A DNA stretch of 64,000 nucleotides. Origin: RUG14300 sp964561145. GTDB taxonomy: Bacteria > Bacillota > Clostridia > Christensenellales > CAG-1252. The translations under genes were made by a program, and so were the position numbers. The DNA lies in NCBI GenBank assembly GCA_964561145.1, contig CAZLNZ010000003.1:62001-126000 (forward strand), read 5' to 3'. A model generated the notes under the pieces. It had not been told where the DNA came from and searched no databases. It was given only the letters and a program-made list of their open reading frames with translations. Shown here one piece after another: positions 16,719-24,497 of this stretch; position 1 is the stretch's first letter, and each line of letters opens with the position of its first letter.

Positions 16719-19235
16719 ATGGCTTTAGTAGATAAGAGAAGACTTGATGACTATATTTACTATATTACCTCCCTATTAAAACAGGAGGACTTTTATGATA
16801 CCTACTTAAATAGCATCAAAACCGGGAAAAACAAGTATGAAATGAGTCAACGGTTTCAAAAGAAAAAGTTTGACCTTGACTGGGTAGAGGAGATAGAGGA
16901 TGCAATAACCTCTCTTGATACCATTGTTCGTAATCCTCGTAAGTTTATTGTAATCGAAGAGGATATTGTAGATGTATCTTTAGCACGTAATATTTCAACG
17001 GAATCTGTTAAGCACTTGGCTCAACATACCAACCTTATTGCATCGATTAATGAGGAGGGAATGGTTGTTCCCTCTAAGATTTTGAATACTTCGAAGGAAG
17101 AATCCTTTGAGATTTACGAGAACCGCTTTATTTATACTCTTATTTTGAAGCTTCACCAGTTTATCAATAAGAGATTCGACGTAATAAAAAAGGCACATAT
17201 CACATCAGATAGCTTTCAAGTAAAGATATCGAGCGAATACAATATAGGAAAGCAAAAGGTTTCCTACAGTATGGAAACAAGAATGAATATGCCTCTTGAT
17301 GAGATGCTTAAGGCAGATACAACTCAATTGACCGACTTTGAGCGTATCGCAAGACTCGCTAGCATTGTTAACGGCTTTCTTGGTTCTCCTTTCGCTAAAA
17401 CGATGGTTAGCTGTGCTTTGGTTCGTCCCCCTATTATTAGAACTAATGTTATTCTAAAAAATCCTGACTTCAAAAAAGCACTCGTTCTATGGCAGTTTAT
17501 TGATAGTTATCAACAGAACGGTTTTGAAATCAAGTCTGTAGATTCTACCGACGCACTTACCCTTGCCAATCAAGAGAAATTTAATAATCTTATCTATTTA
17601 AACGATATTCTTATAGAATCTATCGTTCGTCAAAGCACGTCCGATGAAAATCTTGAATCCTCGGAGGAGGAAAAGAAAAAAAAGGAAAAGAATAAGGAAA
17701 ACGAATATATCACAAAGAATATCGATGATTTCGTCCCCGACGATTTTCCGGAGCTCAAGCTCAGTCTTTTTGAAACCAAGAGAGTATTTACAAAGTTGCC
17801 TGAGATTGCTGAAATAACAAGAGAAGAGGAGCGTAAGGTAACAAGAGCTATCGATCGTGTTCTTTTACAATATAAGATTAACAAAACTAAGAAGGATTCC
17901 GAACAAAGGGCAAATCTTATTAGAAAACTTGTTGAAGAAGAAGATAAAGCCAAATTGGCTGCTTTAAAAGCTAGCAAGGAAGCCGAAAAAAAGGCTGAAA
18001 GGGAGCGTGTTAGAGCTGAGAAAGAGGCAAAGAAACAAGAAAGACTTAATAAGAAGCTTGCCAAGGAAAGAGAACTTAGGGAAGCCAAAGAGCGTGAAGA
18101 ACGTATAAGACGAGAGGAAGAAGAGGCAATGCTGGCTCGGCTCGAGGCTGAAAAAGAAGCAGCCGAAGAGCGTATTCTTGAAGAAAACAGACGTTTGAAT
18201 GCTATTTATGAAGCAGAAAAGGCAAGAGTTGAATTGGAACGTAAAAAGCTGAAAGAACAGCTTGAGCGAGAAAGACAAATGTCCTTCCTTGAGCCGGTTG
18301 AAAATAATGCAATGCTTAAACTTCGTAAGAAGGAGCAAGCTCGTATTATGCAAATGCGTAGTGCTCAAGAGTTAGCGTTAAGAGAAATGATAACGGCACA
18401 CTATCAAGAAATGGAAAACATGCAAAAGATGGCAATTCTTGACATGGAGTCTATCGCAGATATGTGTGATTTCGATATATTTGCAAGTGATAATACAGGA
18501 GAAAGCGCCGATGATATCGTTATCGGTGATACCCCCACTGCGGCAGAAATGGAAGCGGTAGATATCTCTATACCCGATGTCCCCGAGGCTGATTTATCCT
18601 TAACTTCTAAGGATGAAAACGGCGATTATCTGTATGCAAGGAAGGCAGGCTTGATTCACGATGACGAATCCGACAAAGAAGAAGTCGATCCCACATTGGA
18701 TAGAAGTGCCTTAACCATAAGTACCGAAACTTTTGCTCCGAGCGAGGAAAGAGAGGTGGCAGATGACGATTATGACGAAGATTTAGTATTCCGTGGTTTT
18801 GATGAACCTTTGGACGCCACTGCAAAATATAAACCTAAAAGCTCTAAGGTGGACTACGCTAATCATTCCGTTGAAGGAAAACTGGTTCGTCCGAGCAAAA
18901 TCTTAGAAGGTGCTAGTCCTAAAGTTTCAATACTTGACGATGAATGGGATTTTGACGGTGTAGAGGATCTTGCTGAGAAAAGAGAAAAGAAGGAAGAGGA
19001 AATTAGAGAAGAGGAACGCAAGAAAATATTGTCGGAAACAAAGATTTTTTCAAAGAACACTCCCTCTAGCGGTATTACTCTAGGCACTTATGTTCCTAAG
19101 CCTAGAAATACCATCAGCGTTACTAACGAAAACTTGGACGAGGTCCTTTCGGATAAGAGTATTGTTGGAAATGACAGCGAGGATGATAAGAAGAAAAAGA
19201 AGTCCTTGTTTGGAAGAAAAAAGAAGAATGACTAA
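16719..19235 (+). CDS. DUF2357-like protein with long coiled coil
   Basis: An 838-residue protein. The first 330 residues match the DUF2357 type as I remember it: IVRNPRKFIVIEEDIVDV, SVKHLAQHTNLI and the hallmark ESFEIYENRFIYTLI. Genes of this type occur next to McrB-like ATPases, as here. Residues from about 410 to 560 are a charged coiled coil rich in KEAE and ERE; the rest is acidic and probably disordered, ending in a basic KKKKKSLFGRKKKND. I see no PD-(D/E)XK nuclease motif, so it should not be read as a restriction enzyme. It overlaps the next gene by 8 bp. A cytoplasmic adaptor of the membrane ATPase is the likeliest role, by inference. Confidence 0.75.
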   Translation: MALVDKRRLDDYIYYITSLLKQEDFYDTYLNSIKTGKNKYEMSQRFQKKKFDLDWVEEIEDAITSLDTIVRNPRKFIVIEEDIVDVSLARNISTESVKHLAQHTNLIASINEEGMVVPSKILNTSKEESFEIYENRFIYTLILKLHQFINKRFDVIKKAHITSDSFQVKISSEYNIGKQKVSYSMETRMNMPLDEMLKADTTQLTDFERIARLASIVNGFLGSPFAKTMVSCALVRPPIIRTNVILKNPDFKKALVLWQFIDSYQQNGFEIKSVDSTDALTLANQEKFNNLIYLNDILIESIVRQSTSDENLESSEEEKKKKEKNKENEYITKNIDDFVPDDFPELKLSLFETKRVFTKLPEIAEITREEERKVTRAIDRVLLQYKINKTKKDSEQRANLIRKLVEEEDKAKLAALKASKEAEKKAERERVRAEKEAKKQERLNKKLAKERELREAKEREERIRREEEEAMLARLEAEKEAAEERILEENRRLNAIYEAEKARVELERKKLKEQLERERQMSFLEPVENNAMLKLRKKEQARIMQMRSAQELALREMITAHYQEMENMQKMAILDMESIADMCDFDIFASDNTGESADDIVIGDTPTAAEMEAVDISIPDVPEADLSLTSKDENGDYLYARKAGLIHDDESDKEEVDPTLDRSALTISTETFAPSEEREVADDDYDEDLVFRGFDEPLDATAKYKPKSSKVDYANHSVEGKLVRPSKILEGASPKVSILDDEWDFDGVEDLAEKREKKEEEIREEERKKILSETKIFSKNTPSSGITLGTYVPKPRNTISVTNENLDEVLSDKSIVGNDSEDDKKKKKSLFGRKKKND

Positions 19236-19971
19236 GAGTGATAAAAAAGCCAAGTCTAAAGTAAGGAAAACAATAGATATAATCTTAAGCGTACTAACAG
19301 GCTTATTCCTTGCCATAATAGTATTGTGTGCCGTTTCTGTTGTTATTTCAAAACTTAAAGGGCAAGAAGCAAATTTATTCGGTTATCGGTTTATTTATAT
19401 AGTGACAGATAGTATGGAGCCTGAATTAATGGTAGGCTCCTCTATTTTGGTCAAAAATTGTGACGCTGACGAGATTGAAGAGGGTGATTATGTAAGCTTT
19501 ATTTCCGAGGACTCCGCACTAGCTAATTCTTCAATAAAGCTTATTACTCATAAATGCATAAAAGCAAAATACTATGATGAAGAGCTTGGTGGATATTATA
19601 TATTAACACAAGGAATCAAAGATGGCGCTCCGGTCGATGCACCCGTTAAGGTCGAAAACGTTCAAGCGAAATTCGTCTCTAAGACTTCCGTTGGTTTTAG
19701 TAGATTTATTAGTTTTTTAATTACTCCCTATGGTCTTGTGGTTTTGATCGCTTTGCCACTTATCGCATCTCTTGCAATTCAGCTTTTCTCTCAAATAAAG
19801 AGTTTGAAAACAGAGGAAAAAACCGAAGAGGAACTCAAGGCAGAGGCAATCAGTGAACGAACAAGGGAACTTTCCATTGAAGCACAAAAAGATTTTGAGG
19901 AGCAAAAGGAAGATATAATGCGGTACATTCATTCAATAAAGGGTGAAGAGGGGCCGAAAAAAGACGAGTAA
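19228..19971 (+). CDS. Second signal peptidase I, SipW (ER) type
   Basis: A 247-residue membrane peptidase. One membrane segment is at about residues 14-38; S62 in VTDSMEPEL is the nucleophile, VGSSILVKN and GDYVSF follow, H108 in LITHKCIKA is the general base, and a D-containing GIKDGAPVD loop follows. A second membrane segment lies at about 165-190 and the tail is Glu/Lys-rich and cytoplasmic. A longer frame from 19090 exists, but it would overlap the previous gene by 146 bp and has a non-family N-terminus; the ATG at 19228 gives an 8-bp overlap. It is the last gene before the hairpin at 20030-20073. Confidence 0.87.
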   Translation: MTKSDKKAKSKVRKTIDIILSVLTGLFLAIIVLCAVSVVISKLKGQEANLFGYRFIYIVTDSMEPELMVGSSILVKNCDADEIEEGDYVSFISEDSALANSSIKLITHKCIKAKYYDEELGGYYILTQGIKDGAPVDAPVKVENVQAKFVSKTSVGFSRFISFLITPYGLVVLIALPLIASLAIQLFSQIKSLKTEEKTEEELKAEAISERTRELSIEAQKDFEEQKEDIMRYIHSIKGEEGPKKDE

Positions 19972-20029
19972 TACTTATATTCTTGTTTTAGCGTAAAATA
20001 ATTGTAATAATAATCGACTTTAGGGTTGC

Positions 20030-20073
20030 AAAAAAGGATTATCGTTAGTATAATATTAACGTTGATCCTTTTT
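20030..20073 (+). terminator. Terminator after the second SipW gene
   Basis: AAAAAAGGAT pairs with ATCCTTTTT and the inner CGTTA with TAACG, closing around an AT-rich loop. It ends the block and lies only 23 bp before the next ATG. Confidence 0.75.
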
Positions 20074-20095
20074 ACTATAGGGGGTTGCTAATCAA

Positions 20096-21742
20096 ATGAT
20101 AAAACATATCAAAGGTTTGAAGCTACTTTCAATATTTGCTATATCTTGCACTATTATTTTATGGCTTGCATTGTGGGCTTCTTCTTTGGTTCCGTCGGAT
20201 GCATCTCAAAAGATTACCAGTGCTGTTACAGAGGATGTCGATCAAGCCTTTGGCGTACAAGACAAAATTAACAGCACCCTTACAACACAAAGCATATCCC
20301 TTAGTCTCGTAGGCAAGGATAGCTGGTTCTTTCTAGGCGATACGGCACAGCTTGTCGTAACGCAAACTCCAAGCGGTTCAAGTGATATTGAGGTCGACTA
20401 TGTGATCAAACCTTATCTTTATAGCGGTGACGGGGTTATAGATGAAAATGGTTTGTTGACTTTGACAAGTGCGGGCGGAATAACCGTTACGGCATATCTG
20501 AAAAGCGATCCTGAAATTTATGATCAAATCAAAATATATTGTAGAGGAGAAGATCCCCTCGATCCCGACCACCCAGAGCGTACTGAACTGGGGCTATATG
20601 ATGCCACATTTGATAACTTAACAGTGGGCGAAAGGAAGTACATAAACTTTAACTATGGAAAAACAACTTACGATTGTATCGAGCTAGCCATTGAGGATGA
20701 GGATATCGCAATGTATAAGTATGGATATCTATATCCACGTAAGGTTGGTCAAACGACAATGACCGTCACGATTAATAACGGTGTAGAGTCTAAAAGCTAT
20801 CTAATAGAGTTAACTGTTGCCAATGATGCCATTGTCACGCTTCCCGAGATAGTTTTCAAGGAGGATATATCTCTTGAGATAAATGATGAGTTTGCATTAG
20901 AGAGTCTGTTGGTTTTAAGTGACGATGCCTATAATGATTTTTTAATTACAAGCAGTAATTCCTCGGTAATAAGAATTGTCGGAACATCTCAAGCAATGGT
21001 TGTCGGAGCAGGTGAGGTAACTTTGACATACACTTCACTGTACTCTTCCGAATTATCGAATAGCATTACATTAAATATAGAAAAAGCGACTCCCAAGTAT
21101 ATAAAAATAGTGGGAAACGACAGAATAATCCCGGGCGAGCAGCAGTATTATGCTGATGTATATCCTATAAACTATAACAAGGATGTAAAATGGAGCGTTG
21201 TCGAAGGTCGTGGTTCTGTTAACGAAAACGGATTAGTAACTGCGGATTTTTACGGAAATTTGACTATAAGATGTCAAAGCACTATAGATGAAAGCATATA
21301 TGTAGATAAAACCATAAAGGTAACCCTTTATTCCTCTCCGTATATGTTTGTTAGAAAACTGATGGGACATGCAGGACTTAGTGCTTTATTGGGTTTCGGC
21401 TTGATGGGGACGGCATTGCTTTTGTGTCGTAGGAAGTACAACAGTCTTTTATCCATTCCTTTGGCTTTTGGATACGCAGGGATTTCAGAGTTATTGCAAA
21501 AGCTTGCCCCTGGACGCAGTTGTCTGTTTACCGATGTTGTTATTGATTTCGTCGGAGCTCTAACAGGAATGGCGGTTGCCATTGTAGTATTCTTGCTTTC
21601 TTTGCTTATCTGGCGAATTGTAAGTAAGAAGAGCTTTAATAAACTAATTAAGATATTTAAAGTTAACACTTTCCGTAATCTGTTTGTAAAATCAAGCGTA
21701 TTGGAGGAACGTTATTTCCCCCAAGATCCCCTAGATGTTTGA
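20096..21742 (+). CDS. VanZ-like membrane protein with inserted Ig-like ectodomain
   Basis: A 548-residue protein. Residues 9-33 form a first membrane segment followed by ASSLVPSDAS, as in the first helix of VanZ proteins. After about residue 415 the VanZ pattern resumes: RKLMGHAGLSALLGFGLMG, then YAGISELLQKLAPGRSCLFTDVVIDFVGALTG and two more helices. Between them lie about 370 residues of beta-rich sequence with Ig-like (BIG2-type) features, for example DVKWSVVEGRGSVNENGLVTADFYG. Ordinary VanZ proteins have a short loop there. A G-run precedes the ATG by about ten bases. The role is unknown; the ectodomain may bind wall or surface polymers. It lies just after the SipW block but behind its own terminator. 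Confidence 0.8.
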   Translation: MIKHIKGLKLLSIFAISCTIILWLALWASSLVPSDASQKITSAVTEDVDQAFGVQDKINSTLTTQSISLSLVGKDSWFFLGDTAQLVVTQTPSGSSDIEVDYVIKPYLYSGDGVIDENGLLTLTSAGGITVTAYLKSDPEIYDQIKIYCRGEDPLDPDHPERTELGLYDATFDNLTVGERKYINFNYGKTTYDCIELAIEDEDIAMYKYGYLYPRKVGQTTMTVTINNGVESKSYLIELTVANDAIVTLPEIVFKEDISLEINDEFALESLLVLSDDAYNDFLITSSNSSVIRIVGTSQAMVVGAGEVTLTYTSLYSSELSNSITLNIEKATPKYIKIVGNDRIIPGEQQYYADVYPINYNKDVKWSVVEGRGSVNENGLVTADFYGNLTIRCQSTIDESIYVDKTIKVTLYSSPYMFVRKLMGHAGLSALLGFGLMGTALLLCRRKYNSLLSIPLAFGYAGISELLQKLAPGRSCLFTDVVIDFVGALTGMAVAIVVFLLSLLIWRIVSKKSFNKLIKIFKVNTFRNLFVKSSVLEERYFPQDPLDV

Positions 21743-21798
21743 ATGTAATCCTTGAAAAAGTATTAGATAACATTGCAGAGTAAGAATCTTATAATCAT

Positions 21799-21937
21799 AG
21801 TGCGTGCAACAAGGCTTGCACCGCATCCTTGTTATTACCAAGTATTGTATGCTAGGAACTTGTTTCTTGTAAGACATTGTTGTTATTAAACTGTCATACA
21901 TTGTAGGGTCGGGTGCAAGGCTTACACCGCATCCTTG
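21799..21937 (+). repeat. Repeat B pair (two hairpins with CGCATCC tails)
   Basis: A first hairpin GTGCAACAAGGCTTGCAC ends in CGCATCC, then about 75 bases later comes CATACATTGTAGGG, a hairpin with GGGTG and CACC arms, and again CGCATCC. The bases between (TATTGTATGCTAGGAACTTG, TTCTTGTAAGACATTGTTGTTATTA) resemble those between the hairpins in the tandem units at 6000-6170. Confidence 0.7.
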
Positions 21938-22078
21938 TTAATACTGAGGTGTGTCTTACGCCAATAATTTCTTAGGATTGTTCCTATGTCACAATTCAGC
22001 TCCCTTTACACGTAGTAGCCTTTTCTGTGGTAAAATCTATTATATAAATCAAAAAATCATATCAGTAGCTCGCATAAA

Positions 22079-22152
22079 TGTCATACTGAGCGAAAGGCGA
22101 AAGCCTGAAGTCGAACCCCAACGGGGCGAGGTGTAACCTCGGTATCTCATCC
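22079..22152 (+). repeat. Full copy of repeat A with short hairpin 1
   Basis: Hairpin 1 is GGC-GAAA-GCC, hairpin 2 is CCCCAACGGGG, and hairpin 3 is CGAGGT/ACCTCG; head and tail are unchanged. The other bases of the gap 21743-22266 hold no gene that I can see. Confidence 0.85.
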
Positions 22153-22180
22153 GCATATAAAATATTAAACGTAATAATTC

Positions 22181-22214
22181 AAATTTACCCCGAAGACATC
22201 TTCGGGGTAAATTT
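22181..22214. terminator. Bidirectional terminator between convergent genes
   Basis: A perfect 16-bp inverted repeat (AAATTTACCCCGAAGA / TCTTCGGGGTAAATTT) with a two-base CA centre. It lies between the end of the VanZ-like gene and the 3' end of the minus-strand gene, with A/T runs on both sides. Confidence 0.88.
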
Positions 22215-22266
22215 GTTAATTCGGTTGTAATCCTTTATTTGATATTTTAATAATATTAACTTTCAT

Positions 22267-23508
22267 CTATCTTCCCACAGTTACATTATCTTTGGTGTCG
22301 TCACGTAGCTCCTTTATGGGGTTAGTAGAGTCCTCATATCTATAGTCACATCCTTTTTGCATTATTTCACTTTCAATTACGATGTGACTAGGTGCTTCTT
22401 GAATCGAGCGATTGACGATGCGTTGGTACTTAAAGAAGTCACTGTCGTCCGATAATTCTTGAACCTTACAGTAATTTTCCTTGCAGCATGTGAGGTTGAC
22501 TGTGGATTTTAATATATTCCTCACATAGTCTTTGTTAGATGTGAGAGTAAGTTCTGAGGGAAATTCCGGATTTGGTATTACCTGTTGCCACTCCTTGTTT
22601 TCAAAACGTTTAAGCATTTCAGCTGCCTTTTCAAGATGTGCCAGCTCTTGATCTAAGTGTAATGACCAGACTTTTTTAACGTTTGAGTCGGTTTCGGTGT
22701 TTAGACAGGACCAATAGAGATAACATTCTGCATATTCGTGCATTAGTAAGCACTCTAAGGGTGAAAGAGATGGATCTATCAAAGAACCATAGTGAGTGAC
22801 GTGTTCTTCCTCGACGGTACCTATCTCTTGGTATAGTCTTCTGCCGACATCTGTCGGATAAAAACCGCAGATGTTCATATAATAGTTCATGGTTTGTTGT
22901 TCTGCAGCGGTTATTATCGATACTGCAAGTTTTGTTCTCGGTGTGGCTGTTTTATTGTCTATATGAAATCTAACATTGTCCGTAGGATACCTATGATGGG
23001 CAACCGTAGGTCTTGCGGGCATTATTTCGGTATAACAACCGACAAGTCGTTCGGCTTTAACACCGACCTCTTGCTCTAGTAGATCTGCATACCTGTATAG
23101 ATGATCAAAGTCTTCGAGTAGAGCGAAGTCTAAAGCTAGCTTAACATATTTATCATCGACGTTTTGTGCGAGAAACGCCGTTAAATCCACCGCTAATTGT
23201 TCATAGGAGATGGTGGTTTCCAGTATACTTTCATCTTTTGGTTTTAAGCAAGCAATTCTCTTTTGCTGTTGCTGTTCCGATGCACGAATTAGTGCCAATT
23301 CTCTTCTTATTTCGTTGTCCGATATTCTTCTGTTGTCCGCATGTCCGTTCCATACCGCTTCAAACTCCGTGCCATTCATGAGAATGATTCTACACTTTGT
23401 GTAGGGATCTACGGAATTCTTATCATATGATTTGGGGTATAAGGATTTCCAATCTGAAAAAACCTTAATAAATTTGCTTGTTTTTTGTTCAAAGGGATTA
23501 AAGCCCAT
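22267..23508 (-). CDS. Ferritin-like protein with extra domains
   Basis: A 413-residue soluble protein without a signal peptide. Its centre has spaced Glu/His motifs like those of ferritin-like di-iron four-helix proteins: E132-x-x-x-H136, E203, E235-H236-x-x-H239, E258 and E261, and E288-x-x-H291. The first 110 residues and the last 110 do not belong to that fold; the last part has a CC-x-x-x-x-C group (LTCCKENYCK). I do not recognise a named family. Possible roles are metal or oxidant handling, by inference only. GGAGG sits seven bases before the ATG. It is transcribed alone, divergent from the methyltransferase operon. Confidence 0.7.
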   Translation of the reverse strand: MGFNPFEQKTSKFIKVFSDWKSLYPKSYDKNSVDPYTKCRIILMNGTEFEAVWNGHADNRRISDNEIRRELALIRASEQQQQKRIACLKPKDESILETTISYEQLAVDLTAFLAQNVDDKYVKLALDFALLEDFDHLYRYADLLEQEVGVKAERLVGCYTEIMPARPTVAHHRYPTDNVRFHIDNKTATPRTKLAVSIITAAEQQTMNYYMNICGFYPTDVGRRLYQEIGTVEEEHVTHYGSLIDPSLSPLECLLMHEYAECYLYWSCLNTETDSNVKKVWSLHLDQELAHLEKAAEMLKRFENKEWQQVIPNPEFPSELTLTSNKDYVRNILKSTVNLTCCKENYCKVQELSDDSDFFKYQRIVNRSIQEAPSHIVIESEIMQKGCDYRYEDSTNPIKELRDDTKDNVTVGR

Positions 23509-23571
23509 AAATAAACCTCCGTTTAGTGATATTTTAGTATGGGTATCGTGGTGTAAAAATATACCTTTTTG

Positions 23572-23600
23572 TTGTTTTTTTATATGGTGTGTGCTATAAT
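23572..23600 (+). promoter_or_regulatory. Likely promoter of the 23670-31487 operon
   Basis: TTGTTT (23572-23577) and TATAAT (23595-23600) are 17 bases apart, about 70 bp before the first ATG. The -35 is imperfect. Confidence 0.5.
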
Positions 23601-23669
23601 GTTTTTATAATCGGTTACTATGTGGGAGTGTGTACTTCCTAATAAAGCCCAGTGCCGATAAGGAGTGTT

Positions 23670-24497
23670 ATGGATTTATCCGGTTTTTTAGCGATTGGAG
23701 AGCAAAACGGCGTTATTAAGAGAGTTAAGGGTATATTGTCCAACTCTAAACCAAACCCCGAAAAGCTTTTTATTGCCGAGGGAATTTGGATGAACGGACA
23801 CATTATTTCGGAAAACACTGAAATTGTATCCTTAATTGTATGTCCTGAATATATTTATACACCGGAAGCAGAAAAAGCTGTTGAGATATTGGCACAACGC
23901 ACAAACGAGAGATATGTCGTAAGTGCAAAAACCTATCAGAAGATTAGCGAGCGTGACAAACCCGATGGATTGATGACAATTGCAAAGCTTCCTAGACATG
24001 AGCTTAAGGACTTTCATCCAGACAAAAAAGCAGTTGTATTGGTTATTGACGGAGTGGAGATTCCCGGCAATATCGGAACAATGCTAAGAGTAGTAGATGG
24101 TGCCGGAGCAGATGCGGTATTTCTTTGCAACAGGAAAGCCAGACTTACCCATCCGAAACTCATTCATAGCAGTATGCTTGCAATACTTACCGTCCCTGTT
24201 TTTGAGTTTGAAAGTGTCGATGCGTGTAGTGAATATCTTCTGAGTAAGGGTTTTACAATCTATTTGGCAGACACTCGTGCAGAAAAAATGTATTATGAGC
24301 TTCCCTATGGTAACAGAACAGCTTTTGTTATGGGTAGCGAGAGATATGGTATTGCAAGAGAGTGGTATACAAAGAAAAATACACTACTAGCCGTACCTAT
24401 GCTTGGTAAGTGCGACTCCTTAAATGTAGGTGTTGCGGCAACGGTACTGTTATATGAGGCTTGTATCAAGAATAAGCTAGAGGTAAAAAGAAAATGA
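23670..24497 (+). CDS. TrmH/SpoU-family RNA 2'-O-methyltransferase
   Basis: A 275-residue SAM-dependent methyltransferase of the knotted SPOUT class, acting on rRNA or tRNA ribose. An N-terminal L30e-like substrate-binding domain is followed by the three family motifs: VEIPGNIGTMLRVVDGAGAD (about residues 137-156), AFVMGSERYGIA, and VPMLGKCDSLNVGVAATVLLYE near the end. AAGGAG lies four bases before the ATG at 23670; the in-frame GTG at 23652 lies before that site and is rejected. The exact nucleotide target cannot be told. It overlaps the next gene by 4 bp (ATGA). Confidence 0.92.
   Translation: MDLSGFLAIGEQNGVIKRVKGILSNSKPNPEKLFIAEGIWMNGHIISENTEIVSLIVCPEYIYTPEAEKAVEILAQRTNERYVVSAKTYQKISERDKPDGLMTIAKLPRHELKDFHPDKKAVVLVIDGVEIPGNIGTMLRVVDGAGADAVFLCNRKARLTHPKLIHSSMLAILTVPVFEFESVDACSEYLLSKGFTIYLADTRAEKMYYELPYGNRTAFVMGSERYGIAREWYTKKNTLLAVPMLGKCDSLNVGVAATVLLYEACIKNKLEVKRK

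Noticed and set aside
19090..19227. N-terminal extension of the second signal peptidase
   Set aside because: It would overlap the preceding gene by 146 bp and encodes sequence unlike any signal peptidase N-terminus; the ATG at 19228 fits better.
15152..19235. McrBC restriction system
   Set aside because: No nuclease motif and no DNA-binding domain were seen, and the ATPase is membrane-anchored among export genes.
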